Assembly (NCBI RefSeq): GCF_900101755.1
Contig: NZ_FNAE01000004.1
Coordinates: 186,001 to 250,000 of the forward strand
Direction of reading: 5' to 3'
DNA: 64,000 nt
Source: Ectopseudomonas alcaliphila
GTDB lineage: Bacteria > Pseudomonadota > Gammaproteobacteria > Pseudomonadales > Pseudomonadaceae
Shown here: positions 41,487 to 49,422 of the stretch, one piece after another
How the letters are laid out: every line of letters starts with the position of its first letter
How positions within the stretch are numbered: position 1 is the stretch's first letter
The notes under the pieces: model-generated
What the model saw: the letters and a program-made list of their open reading frames with translations, nothing else
Database searches by the model: none
Told to the model about the DNA's origin: nothing
Made by a program: the position numbers and the translations under genes

Positions 41487-41957
41487 ATGATTACTAGCGA
41501 ACAATTTGCTGAGCTCAAAAAAATGCCAGATGAAAATTCGCGAATAGATTATCGCCGAGTGTTTTCTGAGGGTGAGTATGAAAAATTAAAACTTGGTTTA
41601 ACTGCAAATAGCATGGACGAGAAGTGGAACGGCTATTTCTTTGAAGACTCTTTCTATGTGTGCAGAAGCTGGACTGGCGTGTGCGTTTTTGATTTTGGGT
41701 TAAGAAAAAACGATGATGGATATGTGGTTGAGAATGCCCGTGTAAATCGGAATTCAGCGCAATATGGTGCCACAGACAATGAGTATGATGTACATCTGTT
41801 AGATTTTTTAGTATCTAATCTCATTCTTGGTGAGTTGAAGCCATTTCCAAATCGCTTAGGTGCTGATGTACCTAGCGGTGTGGAGCAACATTCCACAGCA
41901 GGCACTGGCTACCCTGAAATAAGCGTAGGTATGAAGCCTTGGTGGAAATTGTGGTGA
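41487..41957 (+). CDS. Cassette 5: unknown protein of an integron-cassette type
   Basis: A 156-residue protein from ATG 41487 with AAGGGA 6 bases upstream; the longer frame from 41355 runs through attC site 4 and is rejected. The core MDEKWNGYFFEDSFYVCRSW followed by TGVCVFDFGLR (residues ~37-67) resembles a recurrent motif of uncharacterised cassette proteins (EKW...ED...HRSWTG.C.Y) that I remember only as hypothetical. A predicted helix-rich part follows (DNEYDVHLLDFLVSNLILGE). No signal peptide or membrane segment. Function unknown; conserved cassette distribution would argue for a beneficial role. Confidence 0.7.
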   Translation: MITSEQFAELKKMPDENSRIDYRRVFSEGEYEKLKLGLTANSMDEKWNGYFFEDSFYVCRSWTGVCVFDFGLRKNDDGYVVENARVNRNSAQYGATDNEYDVHLLDFLVSNLILGELKPFPNRLGADVPSGVEQHSTAGTGYPEISVGMKPWWKLW

Positions 41958-41960
41958 AAC

Positions 41961-42033
41961 GTATAACAAGCAAAGGCAGCATCGCCCTCTGGGCTGGACC
42001 CGCTAATGCGCGACGCTGCTTTGAGCGTTAGGC
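41961..42033 (+). other. attC site 5
   Basis: GTATAAC (41961-41967) and GTTAGGC (42027-42033). Arms GCAAAGGCAGC and GCTGCTTTG pair except for one extrahelical G, and the apical part CGCCCTCTGGGC... forms the variable terminus. Confidence 0.9.
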
Positions 42034-42094
42034 GAAACCACGTAGATACTATTTCAACAACGGAGGCCTGCGGTTGAACTCCGCAGGAAGTGGC

Positions 42095-42637
42095 ATGAGC
42101 ACAGAAAATACGCTGGCTTTCGCAAGTACTATCTTGCCGTGCTGGAACGGAAGGTACATTACTTCCTTCATTGCCGCTGTCGAGTCTGGATTACAGGCTG
42201 AACGCAGGCGTCTACAGAAAAATTCATATATTGTCGTGGCGTCACGCGATCTGTACGACTATGACGGATTGAGTCAATCTGTTGACCAGCTGGAGGCGTT
42301 TCCGTCCCAAGAGCAGGCACTAGCGTTCGCACGCCAGGCCTCGAAGGCTGCGTTAGCGGAGGCGCTGGATACGCCGACCTATGGAAGTTATAAGTGGCGT
42401 CAGGTCGACGGATCGCCTACGTTATTCTTTACGAGATACAAACAGCCGCAGGTTCATGTTATTGGCAGCGAGCGCTTGCACTTGGAAAACGGCTCTGGCT
42501 TTGACTTGCTCTACATCGAGCACTTGGTTCTACACATTCAAGCCTCAGAACCATTGGGTAACGAATTGTTTGCGTATCTTGGAGCCGAGTACGAAGTCAT
42601 GAATTATCTTTCCAGGCAAGTTGAGCCTCGTTCCTAG
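42095..42637 (+). CDS. Cassette 6: unknown soluble protein
   Basis: A 180-residue protein from ATG 42095, with AGGAAG 5 bases upstream; an in-frame TTG at 42074 is less likely. No family recognised. It has a long helical, charged N-terminal half (ESGLQAERRRLQKNS, then DQLEAFPSQEQALAFARQAS) and a beta-rich C-terminal half (YGSYKWRQVDGSPTLFFTRY, then LHLENGSGFDLLYIEHLVLH). No signal peptide or membrane segment. It follows attC 5, so it is a cassette gene, but no attC site was found after its stop; the right border may be eroded. GC is intermediate between the array and the chromosome. Confidence 0.65.
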   Translation: MSTENTLAFASTILPCWNGRYITSFIAAVESGLQAERRRLQKNSYIVVASRDLYDYDGLSQSVDQLEAFPSQEQALAFARQASKAALAEALDTPTYGSYKWRQVDGSPTLFFTRYKQPQVHVIGSERLHLENGSGFDLLYIEHLVLHIQASEPLGNELFAYLGAEYEVMNYLSRQVEPRS

Positions 42638-42982
42638 ATGGACCCTCTCCACAAGTAGCGAGCAAAGCTTTTCTTTTGCACCTGTCGTCAGCGCGGTTGC
42701 ATTCGCATATTCGGCTTATTTTGGGCTTTTCCGTCCTGGCCATTCTGTAGTTCGCGCAGCGGGGCCGAGCGTTCAATCGATCCCTGGGATCAGTATTGGT
42801 TCGGCCTTGTTCCGCGGCAGGACTCGCCTGTTCCGACCGTTTCGCTATTCACCACAACCACAAGAAAACACTTGTCTGTCTAGCAAGTAGCCTGGGTTGA
42901 GCGGAGCGGTACCTGGATTCCTGGGTCTGATGGGTCGCTGTGCTCAACCCATCCTGCAAGTGCGATGTCTGCGCTTGGGGAT
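42638..42982. other. Right flank of the array, no gene
   Basis: No convincing gene, attC site or integrase. A loose inverted repeat GGGTTGAGC (42895) / GCTCAACCC (42940) lies 80 bases from the next gene and may be its terminator region. A short frame over 42621-42890 has no ribosome binding site and overlaps the end of cassette 6. Confidence 0.55.
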
Positions 42983-43543
42983 TTAGAAAAAGAGTGCGCC
43001 CAAGAAGAGCAGCCATAGTAGCGCCCCGGGGACGATGAACAGCAAGTTGAGACCGCTGATAGACGCGTTGGTCTGCCCATTGTCATCGCCACTCGCCTGG
43101 TTGGCCTGTTGCTGAATCAGCGCCAGGGGAATGGCCGGAACAATGACGACGCCGATCGTCAGCAGCAATTCAAGAGCACCGCCTGGGCCATCGGTTCGTG
43201 TCAGGCCATCGCTGACGAGGGTCAGTAGCACATAGGCCCAGGCGGTGCCCGAGTAAGCCCAGGGCGCCTGGCCCTGGCGCTGTTTGTGCTCGTTGATCAG
43301 GCGGCATAACGAATGGGTGAAAAATATCTGAAAGATCGAGCGCGGCGCCGGCCAGATCTTTTTCGGCAGCATTGCGCTGCGCTGACTGTTCCACTGTTTG
43401 TAGAACCAGTAGATGGAATACAGGCCGAAGGTGGTGAAGTACAGCAAGTAGAGCTTGTTCTGTGAGGTGACGAAGAACGCGCCACGGGAATGGGATTGTT
43501 CGTCCAGCAGCTCTGCTTTGGGTGTCTGATACAGGTTGTCCAT
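42983..43543 (-). CDS. Multi-spanning membrane protein, function unknown
   Basis: A 186-residue protein with three to four hydrophobic segments: LYLLYFTTFGLYSIYWFYKQ at ~31-50, WAYVLLTLVSDGL, LLLTIGVVIVPAIPLALI and LLFIVPGALLWLLFLGALFF at the C-terminus. The N-terminal MDNLYQTPKAELLDEQ and the YSIYWFYKQWNSQR motif recur in uncharacterised Pseudomonas membrane proteins of DUF4234-like character, but I cannot name a family with confidence. Normal chromosomal composition shows it lies outside the cassette array. Confidence 0.75.
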   Translation of the reverse strand: MDNLYQTPKAELLDEQSHSRGAFFVTSQNKLYLLYFTTFGLYSIYWFYKQWNSQRSAMLPKKIWPAPRSIFQIFFTHSLCRLINEHKQRQGQAPWAYSGTAWAYVLLTLVSDGLTRTDGPGGALELLLTIGVVIVPAIPLALIQQQANQASGDDNGQTNASISGLNLLFIVPGALLWLLFLGALFF

Positions 43544-43680
43544 TGACCTAGTCCCGAGTAATGGTGGTGGGAGGCTCGCATCCTGCGAGTGTTCAGAGGG
43601 CGGCAGAGTATACGAATGTCAGGATGTTTGTGGCGTGCGTTATGGCGCGAAATGGCTTGCTCGCTCGCCCAGGTGTATCG

Positions 43681-43702
43681 CTCCCGCGCCGGAGCGTGGG
43701 AG
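43681..43702. repeat. CTCCCGCGCCGGAGCGTGGGAG hairpin
   Basis: A 9-base imperfect stem with a CGGA loop, nearly identical to 30291-30312. It lies between the membrane protein gene and the SDR stop and may be a dispersed hairpin or terminator. Confidence 0.65.
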
Positions 43703-43750
43703 CAATCGTGCCTGGTCCGCAGGTGGCGGGCCGATATCCAGCGGTGATGC

Positions 43751-44437
<687 letters not shown>

Positions 44438-44531
44438 GTCAGGCTCCATGGCGGATGAGAAGACGATCAGCATAGCGAATGTCGATCCGATAAACCCGGC
44501 ACGGCAATCCTCTGTAGGAGCCCTGCCTCGG

Positions 44532-44717
44532 GGCGTAATGCTGTTCACTTAGGAAACGGTCGAGCTCGATCAGTCCCCTCGCCCCTCCGGGGAGAGGGTT
44601 AGGGAGAGGGGGAAACTGGCAGTTTTGCGGTGTTTTCTGCCCTCTCCCCCAGCCCCTCTCCCATAAATGGGAGAGGGGAGCCAAACGTTTGCAACCTTAA
44701 GTGAACAGCATTACGCC
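44532..44717. mobile_element. 186-bp MITE-like element inserted in a REP
   Basis: Perfect terminal inverted repeats of 20 bases (GGCGTAATGCTGTTCACTTA at 44532-44551; complement ends at 44717) enclose a non-coding interior with hairpins such as CCCCTCTCCCAT/ATGGGAGAGGGG (near 44654-44680). The element is flanked by a TCGG direct repeat (44528-44531 and 44718-44721), as expected for a target-site duplication. Joining the flanks restores GTAGGAGCCCTGCCTCGGGGCGGAGC, a REP-like palindrome. It encodes no protein and would need an IS transposase in trans. Confidence 0.82.
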
Positions 44718-44790
44718 TCGGGGCGGAGCTTTTCGAGGGCATCCGGCCACGATTCGCGGCGGGGCGCTGCTCCTGCATTTTGCTGCAGTG

Positions 44791-45360
44791 TTATTCCGTC
44801 AACCAGGCGCCCTGGCTGCGGCCATGGCCGGTTTGCTGGTCGTACTGCCGTTCCTGTTCGGCATGGCGCTGCAGGATGGCGTTGGCGCGCCGGTTGGCCT
44901 GCTGTTGCAGCTCGGCGCAACTGGGGTATTCGGGTGTCTGCAGCAGCGCGGCGTCGATCTCGGCGGCGGCTGCCTGACCGATGCGGTAATGGCCCAGTTC
45001 ATGTTCGCGCAGTGCGCCCAGGTACTGCTCGAAACGCTGGCGTTGCTGCGCGTCGCCGCCGCCAAGGCGGGGCAGGGTGATGGTGGCGTTCAACTGGGTA
45101 CGGGTGAGATCGATCTGGCAGCGACCGTCACGCTGTTCGCGCCACCAGAATTTCCACTGCACCTGCCAACGCGTGTAGGCATGGTAGATCTGCCCGTTCT
45201 GGCGAATCGGCGAGGCCTGGTTGAGGGCGCGACTTAGGGATTGGCCGGAGGCCACCTGCAGGTCGTAGTACTGTTCCTGCAAATGCTCCTGCACTTCGGC
45301 CTGGGCCGTCAGGGCCAGCCACAGCAGCAGAGGCAGAAGTGTAACGATCGTCCGCTTCAT
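44791..45360 (-). CDS. DUF922 family zinc-dependent protease-like periplasmic protein
   Basis: A 189-residue protein with a signal peptide (MKRTIVTLLPLLLWLALTAQ, cleavage near A21). The metal motif HELGH at 120-124 sits in LGALREHELGHYRIGQA. VQWKFWWREQRDGRCQI and the L-x-x-T-x-T-L-P strand (NATITLPRL) match DUF922, a predicted secreted peptidase family. Target unknown. The ATG overlaps the yigZ stop by 4 bases, so they are coupled. The preceding 350 bp (downstream of its stop) are taken by the MITE and REP sequence. Confidence 0.87.
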   Translation of the reverse strand: MKRTIVTLLPLLLWLALTAQAEVQEHLQEQYYDLQVASGQSLSRALNQASPIRQNGQIYHAYTRWQVQWKFWWREQRDGRCQIDLTRTQLNATITLPRLGGGDAQQRQRFEQYLGALREHELGHYRIGQAAAAEIDAALLQTPEYPSCAELQQQANRRANAILQRHAEQERQYDQQTGHGRSQGAWLTE

Positions 45361-45941
45361 GGCGCCCTCAGGCTCTCGCGGCCACGGCTGATGTCGCCAA
45401 GAAGGCGCTCCAGCGCAGCGCGCTCGGCCGGCGCCACGGCCAGTTGCAGGCGCGCGCCGGTGGCGTCGTAATCCTCGCTTTCGATCAGGCTGTCGAACTC
45501 GTTCAGGCGCGACTTGAACACCGGCAGTTCGGCGAACTGCAAATGACAGGTGAATGTCTGGCGCAGCACCAGTTCACGGCGCTCGCCGGCCTGCAGGCAT
45601 TTGGCCGCGCTGCCGCCGTAGGCGCGGGCCAGGCCGCCGGTGCCGAGCTGGATGCCGCCGTACCAGCGAATCACCAGCACCACCACCTGATCGCAGTCCT
45701 GCCCTTCGATGGCGGCGAGGATCGGCCTGCCAGCCGTGCCGCCCGGTTCGCCGTCGTCATTGAAGCGGTATTGATTGCCGACCTTCCATGCCCAGCAGTT
45801 GTGCGAGGCGGCCAGGTCGCTGTGGCTGTCGATGAAGGCCTGCGCCTCGGCCGCGCTGACAACCGGCGCGGCGATGGCGATGAAGCGGCTCTTGCGAATC
45901 TCCTCGCGGTATTCGCAAGGGCCGAGCAGGGTGAACGCCAT
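45357..45941 (-). CDS. yigZ: YigZ / IMPACT family protein
   Basis: A 194-residue protein with the UPF0029 N-terminal domain: EYREEIRKSRFIAIAAPV, ASHNCWAWKVG, FNDDGEPGGTAGRPILAAI and VVVLVIRWYGGIQLGTGGLARAYG. This is the conserved YigZ core. The C-terminal ~60 residues form the DUF1949 ferredoxin-like domain. The biological role is unclear; eukaryotic IMPACT inhibits GCN2 and bacterial YigZ may bind RNA or ribosomal components. Coupled to DUF922 downstream and to the TetR gene upstream by a TGATG overlap at 45941. Confidence 0.93.
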   Translation of the reverse strand: MAFTLLGPCEYREEIRKSRFIAIAAPVVSAAEAQAFIDSHSDLAASHNCWAWKVGNQYRFNDDGEPGGTAGRPILAAIEGQDCDQVVVLVIRWYGGIQLGTGGLARAYGGSAAKCLQAGERRELVLRQTFTCHLQFAELPVFKSRLNEFDSLIESEDYDATGARLQLAVAPAERAALERLLGDISRGRESLRAP

Positions 45942-46603
45942 CAGGCTTTGGCGGCAGGTGTCAGGCCGCAGCCCTTGAGGATGATCTGCACCAGTTGGTC
46001 GGATGCTTGCTCGAAGTCCTGCTTGGTCAGGCGCGAGCTCTGCTTCACGCGGCAGATCTGCGAGGCGAAGTCGGCGTAGTGCTGGGTGCTGCTCCAGAGC
46101 AGGAAGATCAGGTGGATCGGGTCGACCGGGTCCATCTTGCCGGCGGCGATCCAGCCTTCGAATACCGCGGCACGGCTGCGGAACCAGTCCAGGTAGTTCT
46201 GGTTGAAGTACTGCGACAGGCAGTCGCCGCCGCTGATCACTTCCATGGCGAAGATGCGCGAGGCCTTCGGCTGGCGCCGGGAGAATTCCATCTTGGCGCG
46301 GATGTAGCGCTCCAGTGCTTCGGCCGGGTCGTCATCGACGCTCAGATTATTGAAGGTGCTGTCCCACAGTTCGAGTATGTTGCTCAGCACCGCCAGGTAC
46401 AGCCCCAGCTTGTTGTTGAAGTAGTAGTGCAGATTGGCCTTGGGCAGGCCGACGTTCTGCGCGATGGTGTTCATGCTGGTGCCCTTGAAACCATGCCGGG
46501 CGAACTCTTCTTCGGCAGCCTTGATGATGGCTTCTTCGTTCTTCTGGCGAATGCGCCCGGCGGGTTTGTCGCTGGCGCTGTGGGCGGGTACTTCGAAGGT
46601 CAT
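45941..46603 (-). CDS. TetR family regulator, RutR-like
   Basis: A 220-residue regulator from ATG 46603 (GGAA upstream); the frame to 46756 has no supporting start. Helix-turn-helix TSMNTIAQNVGLPKANLHYYF, preceded by RIRQKNEEAIIKAAEEEFARHGF, matches the RutR subgroup. FAMEVISGGDCLSQYFNQNY and WSSTQHYADFASQICRV are close to RutR C-terminal sequence. RutR binds uracil and thymine and controls pyrimidine and purine genes. The upstream neighbour is an NCS2 base permease (46764-48140), so a base-responsive role is plausible. Coupled to yigZ downstream. Confidence 0.88.
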   Translation of the reverse strand: MTFEVPAHSASDKPAGRIRQKNEEAIIKAAEEEFARHGFKGTSMNTIAQNVGLPKANLHYYFNNKLGLYLAVLSNILELWDSTFNNLSVDDDPAEALERYIRAKMEFSRRQPKASRIFAMEVISGGDCLSQYFNQNYLDWFRSRAAVFEGWIAAGKMDPVDPIHLIFLLWSSTQHYADFASQICRVKQSSRLTKQDFEQASDQLVQIILKGCGLTPAAKA

Positions 46604-46763
46604 GGGGCAATTCCGAACTGATCTGGGAGCGGCGCGATTGCACTGATACCCCAGCGCCGTCCGGGTGACAAGCGCAAGTCGCGGAAAAATCGCAGGGAAT
46701 ACCCTGACGCTGCGCTTGTGCACCAGGTTTGTGCGCGGGCCGGTGCCCGTGCACATGGAAACC

Positions 46764-48140
46764 TCAGGTTTCCTGCTCGTGCCCAGTTGTGCGCGCGCTG
46801 GCTGACTCCAGCGGCAACAGCAGGTTCATCAGGATGGCGGTCAGGCCGCCGCTGGTGATCGCCGAGCCGAACACGTTCTGCACCAGCCTGGGCATCTGGC
46901 TCAGCAGGTCCGGCTGGCTGGATACACCCAGGCCGATGCCGAAACTGGTGGCCATGATCAGCAGGCTGCGCCGATCCAGCGGCGCCTGGGCAAGAATGCG
47001 AATACCGGCGGCTGCGACCGTGCCGAACATCACCAGGGTGGCGCCGCCCAGTACCGGTTTGGGGATCTGCTGGAGAATGGCGCCGAGCACCGGGAACAGG
47101 CCGAGGATCAGCAGGATCGCGCCGATGTAGTAAGCCACATGGCGGCTGGCGACCCCGGAGAGCTGAATCACCCCGTTGTTCTGGCTGAAGGTGGTGTTGG
47201 GGAAGGTATTGAACACCGCGGCGATCAGCGAGCTGACGCCGTCACCGAACACCCCGCCCTTGATCCGTTGCAAGTAGTGCGGGCCCTTGATCGGCTGTTT
47301 CGAGATCATGCAGTTGGCGGTCAGGTCGCCGGTGGTTTCGATGGCGGTGATCAGGTAGATCAGGGCCACCGGGACGAAGGCCATCCAGTCGAAATCGAAA
47401 CCGTAGCGAAACGGAATCGGCAGGCTCACCAGCGGCAGTTCGGGCAACGCCTTGGGCACCAGCACGCCGCTGAGCCAGGCTGCCAGCGAGCCCACCAGCA
47501 GGCCGATGACGATCGCCGACAGGCGCAGCCAGGGATTGCTCAGGCGGTTGAGCACGATAATGGTCAGCAGCACTAGGGCGCCCAGAGCCAGGTTGATCGG
47601 TGCACCGAAGTTCTCCGCCTTGGCGCCGCCGCCGACATCGGTGATGCCCACCTTGATCAGGCTGACACCGATGATGGTGATGACGATGCCGGTCACCAGC
47701 GGCGTGATGACGCGTTGCAGGCGGCCGATGAAGCGGCTCAACAGCATCTCGATAAAGGCGCCGAAGAAGCATACGCCGAAGATCATCGCCAGGATGTCGT
47801 CAGGGCTGCCGCCGCGCGCCTTGACCATCAGGCCGGCGGCCAGCACGGCGCTGAGGAAGGCGAAGCTGGTGCCCTGCACGCAGATCATCCCGGCACCGAT
47901 GCCGAACGGGCGGCGCGCCTGGATCAGGGTGCCGACGCCGGACACCATCAGGCCCATGCTGATCAGGTAGGGCAGTTGTTCATGCAGGCCGAGCACGCCG
48001 CCGATGATCAGGGTGGGGGTGACGATGCCGACGAAGCAGGCCAGTACATGTTGCAGCGCGGCGAAGAAGGCCGGCAGCGGCGCAGGGCGGTCGTCCAGGC
48101 CGTAGAGCAGTTCGGACGATGTCGGTGATTCGGTGGTCAT
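46764..48140 (-). CDS. NCS2 family nucleobase (xanthine/uric acid) permease
   Basis: A 458-residue transporter with about 12-14 hydrophobic segments, from ATG 48140 (475 if ATG 48191 is used; neither has a strong ribosome site). Signature features are LQHVLACFVGIVTPTLIIGG, GAGMICVQGTSFAFLSAVLA, and QNNGVIQLSGVASRHVAYYI in TM10, whose Gln-x-x-Gly/Asn lies in the substrate site. The overall type is XanQ/UacT. It imports xanthine, urate or uracil with protons. Together with the deaminases it feeds purine catabolism. Confidence 0.9.
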   Translation of the reverse strand: MTTESPTSSELLYGLDDRPAPLPAFFAALQHVLACFVGIVTPTLIIGGVLGLHEQLPYLISMGLMVSGVGTLIQARRPFGIGAGMICVQGTSFAFLSAVLAAGLMVKARGGSPDDILAMIFGVCFFGAFIEMLLSRFIGRLQRVITPLVTGIVITIIGVSLIKVGITDVGGGAKAENFGAPINLALGALVLLTIIVLNRLSNPWLRLSAIVIGLLVGSLAAWLSGVLVPKALPELPLVSLPIPFRYGFDFDWMAFVPVALIYLITAIETTGDLTANCMISKQPIKGPHYLQRIKGGVFGDGVSSLIAAVFNTFPNTTFSQNNGVIQLSGVASRHVAYYIGAILLILGLFPVLGAILQQIPKPVLGGATLVMFGTVAAAGIRILAQAPLDRRSLLIMATSFGIGLGVSSQPDLLSQMPRLVQNVFGSAITSGGLTAILMNLLLPLESASARTTGHEQET

Positions 48141-48326
48141 GGCGTGTTCTCGCAGCAGAGGGCGCTCGCCCTGATGCAAGAAGCTGTCCATATGATCAGT
48201 TTTTAGGGGGTGTGCGCCGCAGCATGGTCTTTATTGGATACAGACCCCTGATCGGCTTGTGTCCGGCGGCCTTGCTGCGTTCGCAATGCACCGTGCTGGC
48301 TCGGCATGCGCGGCCATGGTGCGGGC

Positions 48327-49244
48327 TCAGGCTTCGGCCAACGCGTCGAGAAAACTCTCCAGCACCAGGTGCGCGCGTCGGCCCTTGCGCGTCACCGCTG
48401 CCAGGTTGATGTCGTAGTAGCGGCTGCCAGCCTTGAGCGCGCGCAGGCGACCCTGCTGCACCCAGGCCTGGGCGTAGTGGTCGGGCAGGTAGCCGATATA
48501 GCGCCCGGTCAGAATAAGGAAGGCCATGCCCTCGCGATCCGAGGCGCTGGCCGTGCAGTTCAGTGCCTGGTAATGGTTCTGCACCTCCGGTGGCACGCGG
48601 AAGGTCGGGGCGATGGCTTCCTGAACGTTGAGTCGTTGGTCTTCGAGTTGCTGGTCATCGACGTAGAACAGCGGGTGGCCGACGGCGCAGTAAAGCAGCG
48701 AGCGCTCGTCGTACAGCGCCTGGTATTCCAGGCCGGAGAGGGCGCCGACCTGCGGCACCACGCCGATATGCAGGCGGCCGTCGAGCACGCCCTGCTCCAC
48801 TTCCGAGGGCGGCGTCATGCGAATGTGGATGCGCACGTCCGGCCCCTGCACCTTGAGGCGCGCCAGGGCGTTGGTGATGCGCATGTGCGGGATGGTTACC
48901 AGGTTGTCGGTCAGGCCGATGTTCAGCTCGCCGCGCAGGTGTTGGTGCAGGCCGTTGACCTCGGTGCGAAAGCTCTCCAGCGCCGCTAGCAGCTGCAGGG
49001 TGCTCTGATACACCTCGCGGCCTTCTTCGGTCAGGGCGAAGCCGGCGCGACCACGCTGGCACAGGCGCAGACCGAGGCGCTGTTCCAGGTCGCTCATCTG
49101 CTGACTGATGGCCGAGCGGCCAATCCCCAGGGCACTTTCCGCCGCGGAAAAACCGCCACATTCCACCACGCTGCGAAACAGCTTGAGCAGGCGGATTTCA
49201 AAGTCGCTGACCTGGGCCAGCGGATCGGGACGGCGGCTGCTCAT
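48327..49244 (-). CDS. bauR: LysR family regulator, BauR-like
   Basis: A 305-residue LysR protein from ATG 49244. The helix-turn-helix SAAESALGIGRSAISQQMSD is preceded by FEIRLLKLFRSVVECGGFSA. The co-inducer domain has LRGELNIGLTDNLVTIPHMR and HIGVVPQVGALSGLEYQALY. It lies directly divergent from bauA as PA0133 (bauR) does in P. aeruginosa, where it activates beta-alanine catabolism. The 178-bp intergenic region also holds a REP pair. Assignment rests on synteny plus family. Confidence 0.85.
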   Translation of the reverse strand: MSSRRPDPLAQVSDFEIRLLKLFRSVVECGGFSAAESALGIGRSAISQQMSDLEQRLGLRLCQRGRAGFALTEEGREVYQSTLQLLAALESFRTEVNGLHQHLRGELNIGLTDNLVTIPHMRITNALARLKVQGPDVRIHIRMTPPSEVEQGVLDGRLHIGVVPQVGALSGLEYQALYDERSLLYCAVGHPLFYVDDQQLEDQRLNVQEAIAPTFRVPPEVQNHYQALNCTASASDREGMAFLILTGRYIGYLPDHYAQAWVQQGRLRALKAGSRYYDINLAAVTRKGRRAHLVLESFLDALAEA

Positions 49245-49337
49245 TTGTTTAGTAGACCCTGAACTGAAGATAAGAAGAGTGCTGTTTTACTGACTCTATG
49301 CCCGTGGCACCTTTGCTGGCAACTGATTCAATTCCCT

Positions 49338-49397
49338 TGTAGGAGCGGCTTCAGCCGCGATTGCTGTCGATCTTCGCGGCTAAAGCCCCTCCCACGA
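49338..49397. repeat. REP pair between bauR and bauA
   Basis: TGTAGGAGCGGCTTCAGCCG (from 49338) and TTCGCGGCTAAAGCCCCTCC (49372-) are opposed REPs, only 26 bases before bauA. They sit in a shared regulatory region, so they could influence bauA expression. Confidence 0.85.
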
Positions 49398-49422
49398 CAC
49401 CGTCCAGTGCGAGGCTCCTCCA

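Larger units (their letters stand above)
39227..42637 (+). mobile_element. Integron cassette array without integrase (CALIN)
   Basis: Six genes, all on the plus strand, are separated by short spacers that end in GTTRRRY-type core sites just upstream of the next start. Four of these spacers also begin with an RYYYAAC-type box, and two have arms complementary except for one extrahelical G, the attC hallmark. Base composition is clearly AT-richer than both flanks. No intI gene is present. Chromosomal integrons are known in the P. stutzeri/mendocina group. This could be a detached part of one. Confidence 0.88.

Noticed and set aside
42621..42890. Possible seventh cassette gene
   Set aside because: No ribosome site, no attC after it, and it overlaps the end of cassette 6.
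44532..44717. Terminator pair between SDR and DUF922 genes
   Set aside because: The 20-bp termini are 146 bp apart and flanked by a TCGG duplication, which fits an inserted element better.
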